Numbered from the stretch's first letter, positions 48,650 through 61,199 are shown. The stretch is DNA of 64,000 nt from Nepenthes gracilis (GCA_033239525.1 BSYO01000024.1:12767268-12831267); one strand, 5' to 3'. Numbers and translations are program-made. Notes: generated by a model not told the origin, from the letters alone.

Positions 48650-49115
48650 GAACCTAAAAATTAAATAAATATGAAAATATTGTTATAATAACTATCCAAT
48701 GAAATAGATAAATAAGGAAATATTGCTATAATAGTTATCCAAGGAAAATAAATTTTGAGGCAAGGCATATCACTTAAATTATCAAATTTCATAGGCTAGC
48801 ATTCTAGTTTTATTAATTAGGATTTGTTTGGTCCATTCAATAAAATATCAAAGTTGGATTAACCAATAGTGATTTTTTATTTTACAATATATTATTAAAT
48901 TAATAATATATTATTTAATATTTAAAATATTAGTTAAAATTTTTACTCAGGTTATAATTTATAAAATAAAGTTATATTTGATATATATAATATTAATACA
49001 TATTATTTGATATAGTTAAGGTTATGATAAATCCGACTAATATGATATTAGCATTAATATCGTTATACATAGTTTGGCATATTTTTAATATTAATAACTA
49101 ATAAAAATCTCTTTT
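48650..49115. other. AT-rich intergenic DNA
   Basis: No gene or definable repeat seen between the solo LTR and the Ty3/Gypsy element. Confidence 0.5.
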
Positions 49116-49120
49116 ATATA

Positions 49121-49878
49121 TGTTGGGTTCAGTACCCAGGATCCCCAATCCACCGGGTAAAAAGGATAAGTACTTGACCCGGGAAGCTAAGTGTAAAGGA
49201 GCCCGAGAATGATCACAGCAGTCCGAGAGAAGATCTCGGAATAGCGGCAGAACGCCCCGAGGGCTTTGAAGCCCGAGAACCCTCATCAAGTTTTCAAGTC
49301 CGTGGACCTATAAAAGCACGAGGACACTCCAAGACGTCCGAGATTGCCCATTTCAATAAACTTCGCAAACGCGTGAAACTATGTTCTACCACACTGCCAG
49401 ACGACACCGTACTTTACCGCCGTCCGCATTCCACGGCAAAAAAACGGCTAAACGTGCCTCCCCAGGTCGACACACCTGACACCGCGTGTCGACGGTCGAG
49501 AAGTGGCCACTGGCACCCGGATGGCCATTATTTTCGCCTTATAAATATTCTCCCGCATCGGGGAAGATGATCGATCTTTTCGTAAACCGGTGGGAAAGCC
49601 TCTTTTTCCCGAGAACAGAAGAGCTAAGACTCTCTCGAGAGAGAAAAGAGAACGCTAAACCCACTTTGTCTTCATCTCTTTGTAATTCAAACGCTCGCCA
49701 CCGTATTAGCCTCTTGTAAGAAAAACGCTTATAGTGAAGTATTTCCGCCAGGCCTCGTGGTTTTCCCTTCTCATTCAAGAGAAGGTTTCCACGTAAAAAT
49801 ATTGTGTTCAATCTCTCTTCTCTCTCACTCAATCATCATCATTTGTGTTGCTCGGACAAAAACTCAAATAACGCAACA
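49121..49878 (+). repeat. 5' LTR of the Tat element
   Basis: 758 bp, TGTTGGGTTC to ACGCAACA. Two TATA-like sites: CTATAAAAGC near 49308 and CTTATAAATATTC near 49538; the second is also present in the 3' LTR and is the better promoter candidate. Differs from the 3' LTR mainly by small indels. Confidence 0.88.
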
Positions 49879-49980
49879 TCAAGGCCCGTCTAATGGGAAT
49901 CTTGGATTAAAAGTCAAGTTCCCATCCTCATAAACACATTCTAAACACACTCAACAAATCAACAATCAACAAACACTAAA

Positions 49981-51310
49981 ATGGTAAGCACCAGCACAAG
50001 CGGAGTGCCCCAAAGAGCCACTCTCACAATCCTCAGGGGACGCCCAACCCTTGCGCCGGCATCAGAACCACTCTAATCCTTTGAGGGAGTGCGGCAAAGG
50101 TGGACGAGATGCACAAAGCCTTCATCGCTCTTTGCACGAATAGACCGGAGAAGGAGCCCCTTCCGGGGATCCCGGGCGGAGATGTCCCGTGAGCGGGGAG
50201 GAAGGCACGAACGACGCGAAGAGATCTACGAAGGATGTGTCGCCTCAAGCGCAGCCCCTCGCGGGCCGGAAGAACGTCGAGGACCCGATCCCGGGGCGGC
50301 CAGGAGCATCGCGTCCAGGAGATAGCGGATGCGCCCAAGTCCCCAAAAGATCCGAAGGACCCCAGAGAGGAGGGCGCACCAAATACTCGACGAGCCGAGG
50401 CACTTCCTCAACGCAAAAAGGCGGGCAGCTCCACCACCCGTGGAGGAAAAATTAGAAAAGTATGGAACCGTGTGTTCGAGAGAGCAATTGCGTCCCGCAA
50501 CTCCGTTCACCACTGACGTTAGAGCAAGGGCGCTGCCTCGAAGTTCAAAATGCCCAACTGGAGGCATACGATGGGAGCGCCGATCCCATGGATCACCTCA
50601 ACATATTCCGAGAGCACCCGAGCCTCCGGGGCTTGATGAAACGGGCATGTGCAGTGCTTCCCTTAACGCTGAAAGGGGACGCCAGAAATGGGATGCCCGC
50701 GGGCTCCATTAACACCTTCGCGAACCAAGATTTCATGGAGAAGCATTACTGGCATCTCACCGCGTGAAGGGGTGCTAGAGCCCGAGAGGCTTCCCCGGCC
50801 GTGTTCGTGTCCGAGGCCGACAGCATCCCTAAGTTATGGCGTGAAGTCAATGCCTTCCCCTCCCCCGCCTCGAGGGGGTTCCTTCAAGCACCTTATCCAT
50901 AAGGGCCCCTGCAAGAAGAGCCGAGTCCATAGCAAGGGCCTATATCAGCCGGGAGGAGGCGAACGAAGCAAAGCGCCCAAAGAAGGAGCGAGGGACTACC
51001 GCCCAAGGACAGAGGGGAAGTGAAGAGAAAGGCCGGGGACTATCGCACTGCTCGTGACTTCAAAAGCACCACAAGCCCGAGATGCCCACGCGCAGAGACG
51101 TTCCCCAACACGCCTCACTCCTCAACGACACGCGACCAACGTGGCCGATGCAAATTCGAGGGGAAAAGTTCGTGAAGTGGCCCACGCCCCAAGAATCCAG
51201 ACGGGGGCGACTGCACGGGGTTCTCGCGATTTCCACCGCCGCAGAGGACACACGGCGAAGACCGCAAATTAAAGGGAGATCGAGGAGCCGATAAGAGGGG
51301 TCACCTCACC
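49981..51310 (+). pseudogene. Gag region (broken)
   Basis: Starts with ATG at 49981 and a short open stretch, then changes frame repeatedly. The gag core is readable near 50550-50740: YDGSADPMDHLNIFREH and VLPLTLKGDARN, the plant retrotransposon gag signature. Around 51220, FHRRRGHTAKTA matches the FHxxxGHxTExC motif of Tat gag, without its Cys. Confidence 0.75.
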
Positions 51311-51439
51311 AAGCTTTAAACGACCCTACGGCCTCTTTACCCACCAAGGAACAGGTCGTCGCGGGGGTTATCAACATGGTGTCCACCCATCCAAATGGGA
51401 AGCGACGGCCGAGATCATGCCGCATCAAAGAGGCCGCGA

Positions 51440-51975
51440 CTAGCTCCTAGATGACATCATATGTTTTGGTAAGGAGGACATGGCCCATGTAATCTCCCCC
51501 ATTCGACTCCCCTGCTAGAATATGGAGTAAATGACTCATCCGAAACGAGTATTTGTCGATAAATGGAAGTTCTCGTAATTTGCTTTATTTCGATGCTTAT
51601 CAAAAGCTAGGACTAAAAAGAGACCAAAACGAAGGCCCCTGAGGGGCATTGTACGGCTCGATAACGAGCCTCCCCCGTCTGCATCGTGGCACTGAGGTCA
51701 CCTTAGGGACATATCCGAGGATCAAGGCCTAAGGTCCTCGCCTTCTTGGTGGTGGACCTCCCGCATAACGCAATCCCTGGACGCCCTTTGCTTGCCACCT
51801 TCGGTGCCGTGACTCCATCCCACATCTCGAAAATGAAATTTCCAACTCCATTTGGGAGTAGGGGAAGTCTGGTATTGGGAGAACGTGTTACTGTCACAGT
51901 CACACGGACTCCCTTCCCCAATGGAAGACTCGACCTCGGGGAGGAGGCGACCCTCCAACAAGCACAAAGCTGAAC
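51440..51975 (+). pseudogene. Aspartic protease region (broken)
   Basis: RVFVD at about 51546 is followed by a sequence that would read DNGSS if one A were absent at 51559-51563, so the catalytic motif is shifted by one base. Downstream, FLVVDLPHNAIPGRPLLATF followed by KFPTPFG matches the Tat segment after the protease. Confidence 0.7.
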
Positions 51976-51989
51976 CCACCGTAAAAATC

Positions 51990-52790
51990 CAACCGATCCC
52001 GAGATCCCAAAGATGCGTCCGATTGAAGCTTTCTCTCCTTCCGAGAGAGCCTCACGACTTCTTAAGAGAGAATCCCGGACGTCTTTGCTGGTCCTCACGA
52101 CATGCCGGGGATTTCCCGAAACCATAACTCATGTGGATCCCCACCACAAGCCTCTTGACAAAAGCAGAAGGAACTATTCAACTAAAAGCCTCATAGCTAT
52201 CCGAGAAGAAGTGAAGAAGCCCTATTGGTTCATCCTCGAGATGCAAAAGACTTTCCAACGTGGTCATGGTGAAGAAAAGCAATGGGAAGTGGAGGATGTA
52301 TTTCACAGACCTCAACAAAGCTTCGTCCGAAGATACTTCCTGCAGCAGACCGGGCCGGTGGACTCAACGAGTGGCTACGAGCCGTCACCTTCACGGACGC
52401 CTACTCCTGATACAACCGGTCAAGATGCACGAGGAGGACGAGGAGCATACATCATTCATGACCGATCAGTGACACGTCAATAAAGTGATGCCCTTCGGTC
52501 TCAAGAACGCCTAAGAACATACCGCTCGCTCAACAAGATCTTTGAAACTATTGGCGTAAACGTAGAAGTCTACGCCGACGACATGCTCATATCAGGAAGT
52601 CACGCCAAAGACTTAGCGAGACTTTCCGAGTGCCAGAGCGACACTAATGAAGTCAACCCCAACAAGTGCACCTTTAAATATGGGGAAGTTCCTGGTGTAT
52701 CACAACGTGGAATCGAGGCAAACTTTAAAAGATCCAGCCATCTTGGACATGAAGTCCCTGACCGTGAGGGACGCCCGTAGACTCACGGAC
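51990..52790 (+). pseudogene. Reverse transcriptase region (broken)
   Basis: Landmarks: THVDPHHKPLDKSRRN, VKKSNGKWRMYFTDLNKA, KMHEEDEEHTSFMTD, VMPFGLKNA (52483-52512) and the catalytic box YADDM (52571-52585). These occur in three different frames. Copies DNA from element RNA in active relatives; here dead. Confidence 0.85.
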
Positions 52791-52799
52791 GCAGGGCCG

Positions 52800-53570
52800 C
52801 CTCTCCCGTTTCCCTAGCCAAACGCCCGAGAAGCATCTCGCCATTTTTCAAGGCACTCAGGACCGAAAACCCAAGGGTTTCGGGCGGAGCAATGAGCGCG
52901 AAGAAGCTGCCCGGGGCTCAAGGCGTGCTTTCTAGCCAACCCTCCTCTCCCGGCCTCCCACTACCAGGAGAGGAACTCTATTTATACTGCCCGACCGAGC
53001 CCTAGGGTGGTCCCGCGAGGCAAAGACGAGGAGAGTGCCGGTGTATTACGTCAAAGAAGACGCCGGCCGATTCAAAGACCCGGTATCCGCATGCCGAGAA
53101 GGTTGGTAACACCGTGTACTCTCCCGAGACCTTATTTCCTGTGCTCACAAGATCGTCTACCACCTTTCTCTCGTGGCGACATCAAAGTGGGCTATCGAGC
53201 CTTGAGTTCGATTCGAAGCTTAGGCCCTTGGCCGCCATAAAGGGCCGTGCCCTTATTTTATGATAGAAACGACAAAGACATCAGACGAAGACATCGCTAA
53301 AGCAAAATGGTCAAGAAAGGTAGTTCACCCAAGCGTGGACTTCTCAGACAGATGGATCCTCCATTAAGGATGGGAAAAGGAGCGGGTGTCAGGCTTGCAA
53401 CACCCATGGGATCCGAAATCAAATACTCAAGAACCTTAGGATTTCCGCCACAAACAACGTGGCGTAATACGAGGCCCTCATCAAGGAGTGCTCGCCAGAG
53501 CCTAGTGATCTATAGTGACTCCGAGGTTGCTCAACTGTGCTCTTAAACTTTGAAGTGAATGTTCTGACTT
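52800..53570 (+). pseudogene. RNase H region (broken)
   Basis: The connection segment ends in PVYYVKEDAGRFKDP; the RNase H part shows a SDRWILH-like start, EIKYS, and LVIYSDSEVAQ. Frames change several times. Confidence 0.65.
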
Positions 53571-53579
53571 TCCAAGTAC

Positions 53580-54974
53580 CTCGCAAAGGTGAAAGAGATG
53601 GCCTCGCACTTGAGAAGGTCGATTCGTGTACATTCTAAGGGAAGAAAACGAAAGCGCAAAAAGACAAAGCAGCTGAGCGAGAGACCCAAACAAGAAGATG
53701 ACAAAGGAATGAGAGAAATTCTGAGCGACCTCCCTAGAAGAGACAGAGGCCGAGGTCATGCAGGTGTCCGAAATGACACTTGGATGACCGCCTACTTTAC
53801 CTCACTGAGCTCGCCCCGAGGACTCGCAGGCTGCGGGGAAAAGTGAGGAAGTCCGCGGGTACACCGTCATCGACGACATGTTTAATCGTCTCATGCCCCC
53901 TATTTGAGGTGCCTTACCCCGAGGAGGCAAGAGTACGCACTTCAAGAGGTGCATCTAGAATTTTTGGATCACACATTGGGGACAAAAACCTAGCATTCAA
54001 GATTATGCGGCAAGGGTATTATCAATGAGGGATGATGCCATGGACTTCGTACGCAAATGTGAAAATCACAGTCCACGGCAATATAAGCCATCATTCGAGC
54101 GTTGCAATCTCCGTGGCCCTTTGCACAATGGGGGCTTCACATCCCTGACCGCTTTCCCATCGCATCCGCCGCAGGAAGTTCCTCATCGTGGAATAGACTA
54201 CTTCACCAAGTGGGTAGAAGCAACGCCACTAGCACGGATAACCGAGCGGAACGCACCAAAGTTCCTCCTCAGTATTGTTTGCACGGAGTGCCCGAGAGCG
54301 CCGCTGGCTGCATAATGGGACACAATTCCACAGAAGGCAATTTTTCAGTGCATCATAGCCTTCGAATTAATTTAATTCATACGTCTCTGCAGATATCCTC
54401 GTGCCAACGGCTGTAGAAGTCACAAATAGGACCATCTTGCATGGGCTCAAACCAAGCCGCTAGACCTCGGGGCTCATGGGTGGACGAGCCGCCATCCATC
54501 CTCCGGGCATACAGACTACGGCCGAGGGAACCTACAAGAGAGACCCCATTCACCTGTGCTATGGGGTCGAGGCCGCCATACCACCGGAAGTGGGCCTCGC
54601 TGCCTCCGAGTAGAACACTTCGACCTGCCGCCAACAACCACCGCCTCCGAGAGCACCTAGATTTGGTTGAGGAAGCCCGAAATAAAGCGCAACTTTGTGT
54701 GGCAATGTATCAACGACGGGTGGCCCGCTATTACAACAAGAGAGTAAAAGCGCGGCAGTTCGAAGTCGGGGACTTGGTACTGAGAAACATCGCGGCAACA
54801 GGAAAGAATGCCGGCCGAAACAAGCTGTCTCCGAATTGGGAAGGACCCTTCCTAGTCTCAGCAGTACTTCAAAACGGGGCATACAAGCTGCGAACCCAGG
54901 AAGGCAGGCCAATCCCTAGAACCTGGAATGCAACACACCTCAAGAAATACTACCAAAGAGAGTCCGGAAGCTAA
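53580..54974 (+). pseudogene. Integrase region (broken)
   Basis: A degenerate HHCC-type start (GSHIGDKNLAFKIMRQGYY, then FVRKCENH), core IDYFTKWVEATPLARITE, and a C-terminal part open from about 54655: VARYYNKRVKARQFEVGDLV and RTWNATHLKKYYQ, ending with TAA at 54972-54974. No chromodomain follows. Confidence 0.85.
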
Positions 54975-54988
54975 GGCAAAAACCTCGC

Positions 54989-55246
54989 CCGATCCGAGCT
55001 CCCAAGAGGTCGTATTCAAAACTCGGTTCCGGAGCGGCCCAAGAGGTCGATTCAAAAACTCGGTTCCGTCCGAGCGCCCAAGAGGTCGATTCAAAACTCG
55101 GCCTGGCCCGAGCGCCCAAGAGGTCGATTCAAAACCTTGCCTCCGTCCGAGCGCCCAAGAGGTCGTATTCAAAACTCGCTTCCGCCCGAGCGGCCCAAGA
55201 GGTCGTATTCAAAACTCTGGATCGACCGAGCGGCCTTAGAGGTCAA
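54989..55246 (+). repeat. Tandem array after integrase
   Basis: About 5-6 units of roughly 45 bp with core GCCCAAGAGGTCG, then ATTCAAAACTCGG and a variable CCGAGCG joint. Located directly after the pol stop, where Tat elements commonly carry such arrays. Confidence 0.8.
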
Positions 55247-56486
55247 AAAATTCAACAAGTACAAGGAAGGAAAAGAAAAAGGCACAACAATCTTCAACAA
55301 CTTCTTTCTCATTTCGACGAAGGAACAAAGTACATGTACAAAAAAATATATAAAAGTACATCAAGGCATTGGGGGCCCCCCGATTCCAAATGTGGGTCCA
55401 AGGACGCCCAGATCCGAGGGCTCTGACGGCCCTGGAGATAATGGATCTTCAAGGACCCAGACGGGCCGCTTCTAAAGGGCCTCCCAAAGAATGCCCAACA
55501 AGTCATCGGCTCTCAAAGCGCCGGTATCGAGGGGATGGAGTACCGCAGAAGGAAACCCGGATTTAATAAGACGGGTACTCGGCGACACATCCGGATGCCG
55601 TCCCAAAGATTTGCGCCTCCAAAGAAAGGCGTAAGGTCCCTGTGCCTAAGGGACACTCTTAAGCTCTCCTCTTGCCGACGCAACCCTTGCCTTGCCGACG
55701 CCTTACAACGCCCTTCAAAGAGGCTATTTCCTTCCTCGGGGCCAATGAAGCTCCGCCTCGGCCTTCCGAGAGGCCTCTCTGACGGCCTCCGAAGCCTCCT
55801 CCACTGGGAGAGAGTCCGAGCGACCCCTCCGTAAATAATGCCGAGCCTCTCGGTTTGAGCCGCGTGTGGATTATCGAACAAAGGAAGTATAATGGAAGGA
55901 TAAAGCACCTCGAGGGAAAATGAAAATACCTCTAAGCAAGGGAGCCGCCACTCGAAGAGGCCTCTACACTAGTTCTCGGAGTCGGAGCATCGGGCAAGGC
56001 ACCACGTAGGCCTCAACCCCACCTCGGGAGTAGAGTATCTACAGGAGGAGCAACGGCCGGGGCTCGACAATAGGTGCCTCCACCTCCACCTCCAAAGGTC
56101 CGAGGCCGTGCACACTCGGGGTCCCATCATCGGGAACCTCCTCGTGGCGCCGCCCTCATCTCGCTTGACTGGGATGGCTGGGGCTCAGCAGAACGACCTC
56201 GACTTCAACGCCCCATCGGGAGTCCTCGACCTCAATGGCCTCGGATGGATGCCCCACTGGGTGGGTGTCGCGCTGTTCGGGGAAGAAACTCCGAGGCCGG
56301 ACTCCCAAAGGCTTGACTGGGGAAGCTCACCACCTCAACGATCGTTGACTTCCGGGAGCTCAAATCACTTCATCAACCCTCGCTGAAGATCCCCAGGAAA
56401 CCGGAAAAATAAAGGCATGGAGAGTCCACGACCCCGAGGACCTCGGATGTGAGGACTTCCTTCTCGAAAGCAGAGGAGCAATAATG

Positions 56487-57424
56487 TCACCATCCAAAAC
56501 TCGTCGCGTCAAATAGTGCCCTCCAAAGAAGGCACCTCCACCACGCCTTGAGGACGCTTGAGCCCTCAACGTCCGGCCGCTTGGAGATCTCGGACGGCCC
56601 GCTTTGCTCGGCTGACGGGCGGACTAAATGCCTGCAGTCCCCGTCCTCTTTCTCAACTTCTTCGATTTGGACTTCATGAGTGGACTCGAGACCCACTTGG
56701 CCTCCTTCAAATTCTCGGGCAAAGAACCAAATGTCACATTTGTCCAGTGGAAGCCCCCGAGATCGGCTTTCACTGTGTCCGCGATCCTCGCGTATTCCCA
56801 TCACCGAGGGAGGGCTCGGTGGCAAAGATTCGCTCTTCACCTTCCCCCATTTATTCGGGATGGCCCAAATCAGGAACGCCAGAAAGAAAAATTTGTCTTT
56901 CCAACGCCGTGAAGTCCTGGGTTCCCCCACAAAGCAACGCAAACTCCACCGAGGAGTCATGGTAATCCATCGAAGGTTATATATGAAACGGAACATAACC
57001 TTGACAACCGTGACGCTTAGGAGTTTCTTTTGCAACGAAGAAAGACGCATAAGGAGACAAGGTACCTCATGGCGTTCGGGCCGAGCCCTCCCGATGGGAT
57101 GCCCAGATCCCTCATAATCTCGTGAAGCTCCTCAAGAATAGGAAATCGAAGCCCACTTTTTGGTGAACCTCATAGACCGTGATGAAGCCGCCGCTAGACG
57201 CAGCGCCCCGTCTTCCGATCCTCGCACCACCATCGCCATCTCATCCGAATCCCGAATAAAACTCGAAGCTCCTCAAGCCTATCATTCGTCAAGGCCGACG
57301 CAACATCCCTTACACCAATTGCGCCTTTGTCGACTTTCATTGGGAGACGAAAAGAAAGTCTGGAAGACGAAGAGGATTTCTTTGCAGAGAGGTTCAAGAA
57401 GGAAGACAAAGAAGAGTTTTTGAA
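56487..57424 (-). pseudogene. Antisense additional ORF of the Tat element (broken)
   Basis: The minus strand encodes a protein-like stretch: an SSSSS-containing N-terminus with LEELRVLFGI, then FITVYEVHQKVGFRFPI, GLGPNAMRYLVSL and WKDKFFFLAFL. This matches the plant gypsy-type transposon family protein (Pfam Transposase_28 type) found antisense between integrase and 3' LTR of Tat elements. The frame changes at least twice; the last part is open from 57050 to 56487. Confidence 0.6.
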
Positions 57425-57936
57425 TGTAGAAGGGCGCCTTTATAGCCCGAAAATTTGAAAAGCGCCATCATTACCATGCCACACGCCGACGGCCATTCAA
57501 TCGAGAACAAGAAGCATTGCCACGTGTCACCGGACATTGGATCTGAAAAGGAGTGACGCGTTGGCCACGTGAAGTCCGACCGTCCGCCGTAATAATTAAT
57601 GGCTCGCCACGTGTCACCCTACCGCTCTCTTGATTGATGAACGTTTACCTTTCCAAGGTAATTGACAAACGTCAATCACGCATTTAATGCCCACAGAAGT
57701 CCTGAAACGGCATAAGAGTCTTTGAACAAAGTTCTCGACAATGAAGTCCATGGACCAAGAGGAAGTCACCGGAGTTACAAGGACCTAAAAGCACCTCCAA
57801 GCAAATTCCGATCTAAGTCTTCATCAAGAAGAGGTCTCCTGGGATAATCATCGTGTTCGCGACTAGCATTCACAAGAAAAAGGACATCTCAGAAGCTTCA
57901 AGAACACGCCCAACGGCCGAAGATCTCGGACCCTTG

Positions 57937-57951
57937 GGCATGGGGGGCTAG
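57937..57951 (+). other. Candidate polypurine tract
   Basis: GGCATGGGGGGCTAG lies directly before the TGTCAGG start of the 3' LTR, in the position of the plus-strand primer. It is short and interrupted. Confidence 0.5.
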
Positions 57952-58701
57952 TGTCAGGTTCACCAGGATCCCCAATCCACCGGTAAAAGGATAAGTACTG
58001 ACCCGGAAGCTAAGTGTAAAGGAGCCCGAGAATGATCACAATCCGAGAGAAGATCTCGAATAGCAGTCAGAACGCCCGAGGGCTTTGAAGCCCCGAGAAC
58101 CCTCATCAAGTTTTGAAGTCCGTGGACCCAATAAAAGCACGAGGACACTCCAAGACGTCCGAGATCACAAAACAAACTTCGCAAAACGCGTGAAACCTCG
58201 CAACGCACTACCACCGCCCGATCGACACCGCACTGTCCACCGCCGTCTCGGCATTCCCGGCAAACGGCTAAACGTGCCTCCCGTACACGACACACCCGAC
58301 ACCGCAGGACGTGTCGTGAGAAGTGGCCACTGGCACCCAATGTGCAAACGCATTATTTTCGCTTATAAATACTCTCCCAGGCATCAGGAAGAGGATCGAT
58401 CTTTTTTCGTAAATCAAAGGGAAAGCTCACGAATTTTCCCGAGAATGTAAAGAGCTAAGACTCTCTCGAGAGAGAAAGAGAACGCCGCCACCGTCTTCAT
58501 CTCTTTGTAATTCAAACGCTTCTCGGTCACAGATAGCCTATTGTAAGAAAAAACGCTTATAGTGAAGTATTTCCAGCCAAACCATGGTTTCCTTTCTCAT
58601 TCAAGCAGGTTTATTCCACGTAAAATACTTGCTCAATCTCTCTTCCTCTCACTCAATCATCATCATTTGTGTTGCCGGACCCAAAAATCCGTAACGCAAC
58701 A
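57952..58701 (+). repeat. 3' LTR of the Tat element
   Basis: 750 bp, TGTCAGGTTC to ACGCAACA. Same landmarks as the 5' LTR including CTTATAAATACTC. The upstream TATA-like site reads CAATAAAAGC here. Confidence 0.88.
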
Positions 58702-58706
58702 ATATA

Positions 58707-59640
58707 TATATATTTTTTATTTCTCCTTTTAATTTAAAGGTGGCAAACTAATTTTTTAAAATAAATAAATAAATATACTAAGCTTTTTTATACTTTAAAA
58801 GAAAAAATATATTTAATTAAAAATAACATCTTAGTCTTTATGCGTGTCAATGACACGACTATTGATAATAAATATCTTAATGTGCGAGTGAGAGAAATAT
58901 AACACCATCAAGTATATTAAATTAAGTATTTTAATATTTAAATATAATTTGGTGAAATAAATAAATAAAAGCTTTAAATAAATAAAGATTATTTAAAAAG
59001 AGGAAGAAATATTAGATGTCCCAAACCTTTATTAATACAATGCCACGTGGAAAAAAAGTGAGGGGGATGAGAATGTGGAGAACCAATTTGAGATCTCTAG
59101 CCTTCTTATACATCAATTAATTTAATTATTTTTAATTATTATTATCTAATTAATATTAAATAATTAAATTTATTTTAAAAATTAAATATTTTTATTTTTA
59201 AAAAATTAATATAATTATCATATCAATATTAAATAATTATAATTAAAAATATTAAATTAATATCTCTGTTAAAAGGACAAAATCTTTAAAATAATAGATA
59301 ATACTTTTTTTATTTTTTTAAAGTCTGACAATATAACTCATCTATTTATAATTTATTTATAACTTATTTTTATATATTATTAAAATTATTACATGTAATA
59401 CGATGTATAATTAGTAATTTATTAAAATTATTAAAGATTATAATATTATATATTTTTGTTATATTTTATTAGAGATATTATTTTCTTAATTATTTTGATA
59501 TTTTATAAAAAAAATAATTTTTATGTATTAAAAATTGGTTATTTTTTGTATCCTACAAATAATATAATTACTTATTATAATTACATAGATAAATAAATTA
59601 ATTTTTTTGTATAATATGAGTGCAATTTTTTTTAAATTGA
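58707..59640. other. AT-rich intergenic DNA
   Basis: Nearly pure A/T with no gene. Short direct and inverted AT-rich strings only. Confidence 0.5.
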
Positions 59641-59644
59641 AACT

Positions 59645-61193
59645 TGATACATCCTTCGATCTGAATTGTTGTACGGATTAGGGGGCTGCTCGATTTTTTA
59701 CAATGGGTCGAATTAAAGCCGGTCCAGTCCCTGTCACTTCGAATTTGAATCCTATACAATACAACTAAAGAAATAAGAGGTTAGAGAATTGGCGAAATTG
59801 GCTTTCTAATATATTCTCTAACGTTTAAATTAAAAATCTTTTTCTAACAGATAGAAAGATGTAATGATATAAAAAAATGTGTGGATGCATGTTGTGGGGG
59901 ATTAAGTGTTGGGAATGCTTAATTAGGGGATAATTTAAACGTGTGCCTGGTTGAGGAACGGCTTAGAGATGCGTCCAACTGATGGATGATTTAGAAGTGT
60001 GCCCACCTGAATTGCAGCTTATAAGATAACAGACTGAGTTTCAGGATGTGCCCAACTTGGGGCGTCTTAAAAAGTTGGAGAACTATGCTCCTGGTCTACC
60101 TGTCCGTTAAGTGGCTTCGAAAGATGGAGAGCTCTTGTGAGAGAGTGATTGTTGCAAGGAAGCACATAGTGCACCCGCGAGGGGGGTGGCTGATTAGAGG
60201 TGGGAACGACTCCTGGGCAATGACAATGAATGTAGGAATTCCGTAAAGTCTCCCTTAGGCGAAGTGGCCCTTTGCGCCCTACTCCTTAAGTCGACTCTAC
60301 AGATCTTACGATGTTAGGATTCGGAGCAGGCGTAAGACCTTCACAGACACTGGTTGGAGTAGGAGCAGGAGAATAGAACATCGAGAGAGAGTGGGAGCTG
60401 TCGTGTCTTCTGAGTCTTCTCCTTGGTTCGTTCCTCGCGAAGCTTTTCGCTTCTCCCATCTGGTTTCTGAGCTGTATAGGCCATTGATGAGGTCGTCAAT
60501 AGTGGTGGCCGCCAAGGGCTGGCAGAAGACTTGGTTCTGGCTGATGCACCTGATGGGGAGCAACTTGAGAGAGAGAGGAAGAAGGATCGCATTGGAGGTT
60601 TACGATCTCGAGAGCGATGGAGAAATCTTGGCTTTTTGTGTAATAGGGGCAAGAGTCATTCCTTCCTTAGCCTTTCATCTCTGTTGCTTCCTTAAAGTTG
60701 CTTCCCTGTGTGCTCTAGGCTCCCTCTACTTCTGAGAGGGGAAGGAAATTTATAGGATGAAAACTACTTGGGCGCCAAGGCTTCTAGGTGCCTAACAAAG
60801 CAACTAGGGATGTCAATGAATATCCTTTCTTTCTTAGGGTAATTCCCTAATTGTAATTATAGCAGCCGTCATTTGGAAAATATTTGCTAAGTTACGCCTG
60901 TCATCTTAGGCAATGCACAATCTTTGAGAGGAGATTTGCGGAGCTGGCGCTAACAGGCTTGACTGTCGGGTAGCCGCTACAACATGTGCACTGGCAGGGG
61001 CACATAGGCTTGCCTGGTAGGTTTACTGGACAACTGTATGGGTCTGCCCGAGTTAGAGATTTTGAGCTCTATGCATAAGCCTTCTCGGGGCTGAACTGCA
61101 AGGACTTTGTGTTGGACCATAGAAAGACTTCTAATGGGCTGTCTGTTCGCTAGAATTTAGATTTTATGCCGGTCTATAGCACTTGACCCATCA
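59645..61193 (+). mobile_element. LTR-like element, family B relative
   Basis: Starts TGATACATCC, with GTACGGATTAGGGGG matching GCGGATTAGAGAG of the LTR at 7670, and ends CTTGACCCATCA exactly as that LTR does. At 1549 bp it is longer, probably through later insertion or expansion around 59930-60300. The 5-bp flanks (AAACT, ACATT) agree at three positions only. A 114-codon open frame at 60391-60735 has no recognisable domain. Confidence 0.5.
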
Positions 61194-61199
61194 ACATTA

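Larger units (their letters stand above)
49121..58701 (+). mobile_element. Full-length Ty3/Gypsy retrotransposon, Tat lineage, coding-dead
   Basis: A 9.58-kb element with LTRs at 49121-49878 and 57952-58701 and ATATA on both sides (49116-49120 and 58702-58706). Order is gag, protease, RT, RNase H, integrase on the plus strand, then a tandem array and an antisense ORF before the 3' LTR. Pol order shows Ty3/Gypsy; integrase without a chromodomain, a long 3' region with tandem repeats and an antisense ORF point to the Tat lineage. Every domain is broken by frameshifts and stops, so the copy cannot encode its proteins. It is much GC-richer than its surroundings. No standard initiator-Met primer-binding site is evident after the 5' LTR. 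Confidence 0.9.

Noticed and set aside
49981..54974. Functional gag-pol polyprotein
   Set aside because: Each domain is split by stops and frame changes, so this copy is annotated as broken.
60391..60735. 114-codon frame in the LTR-like element
   Set aside because: No domain and no conservation with related LTRs in the window.
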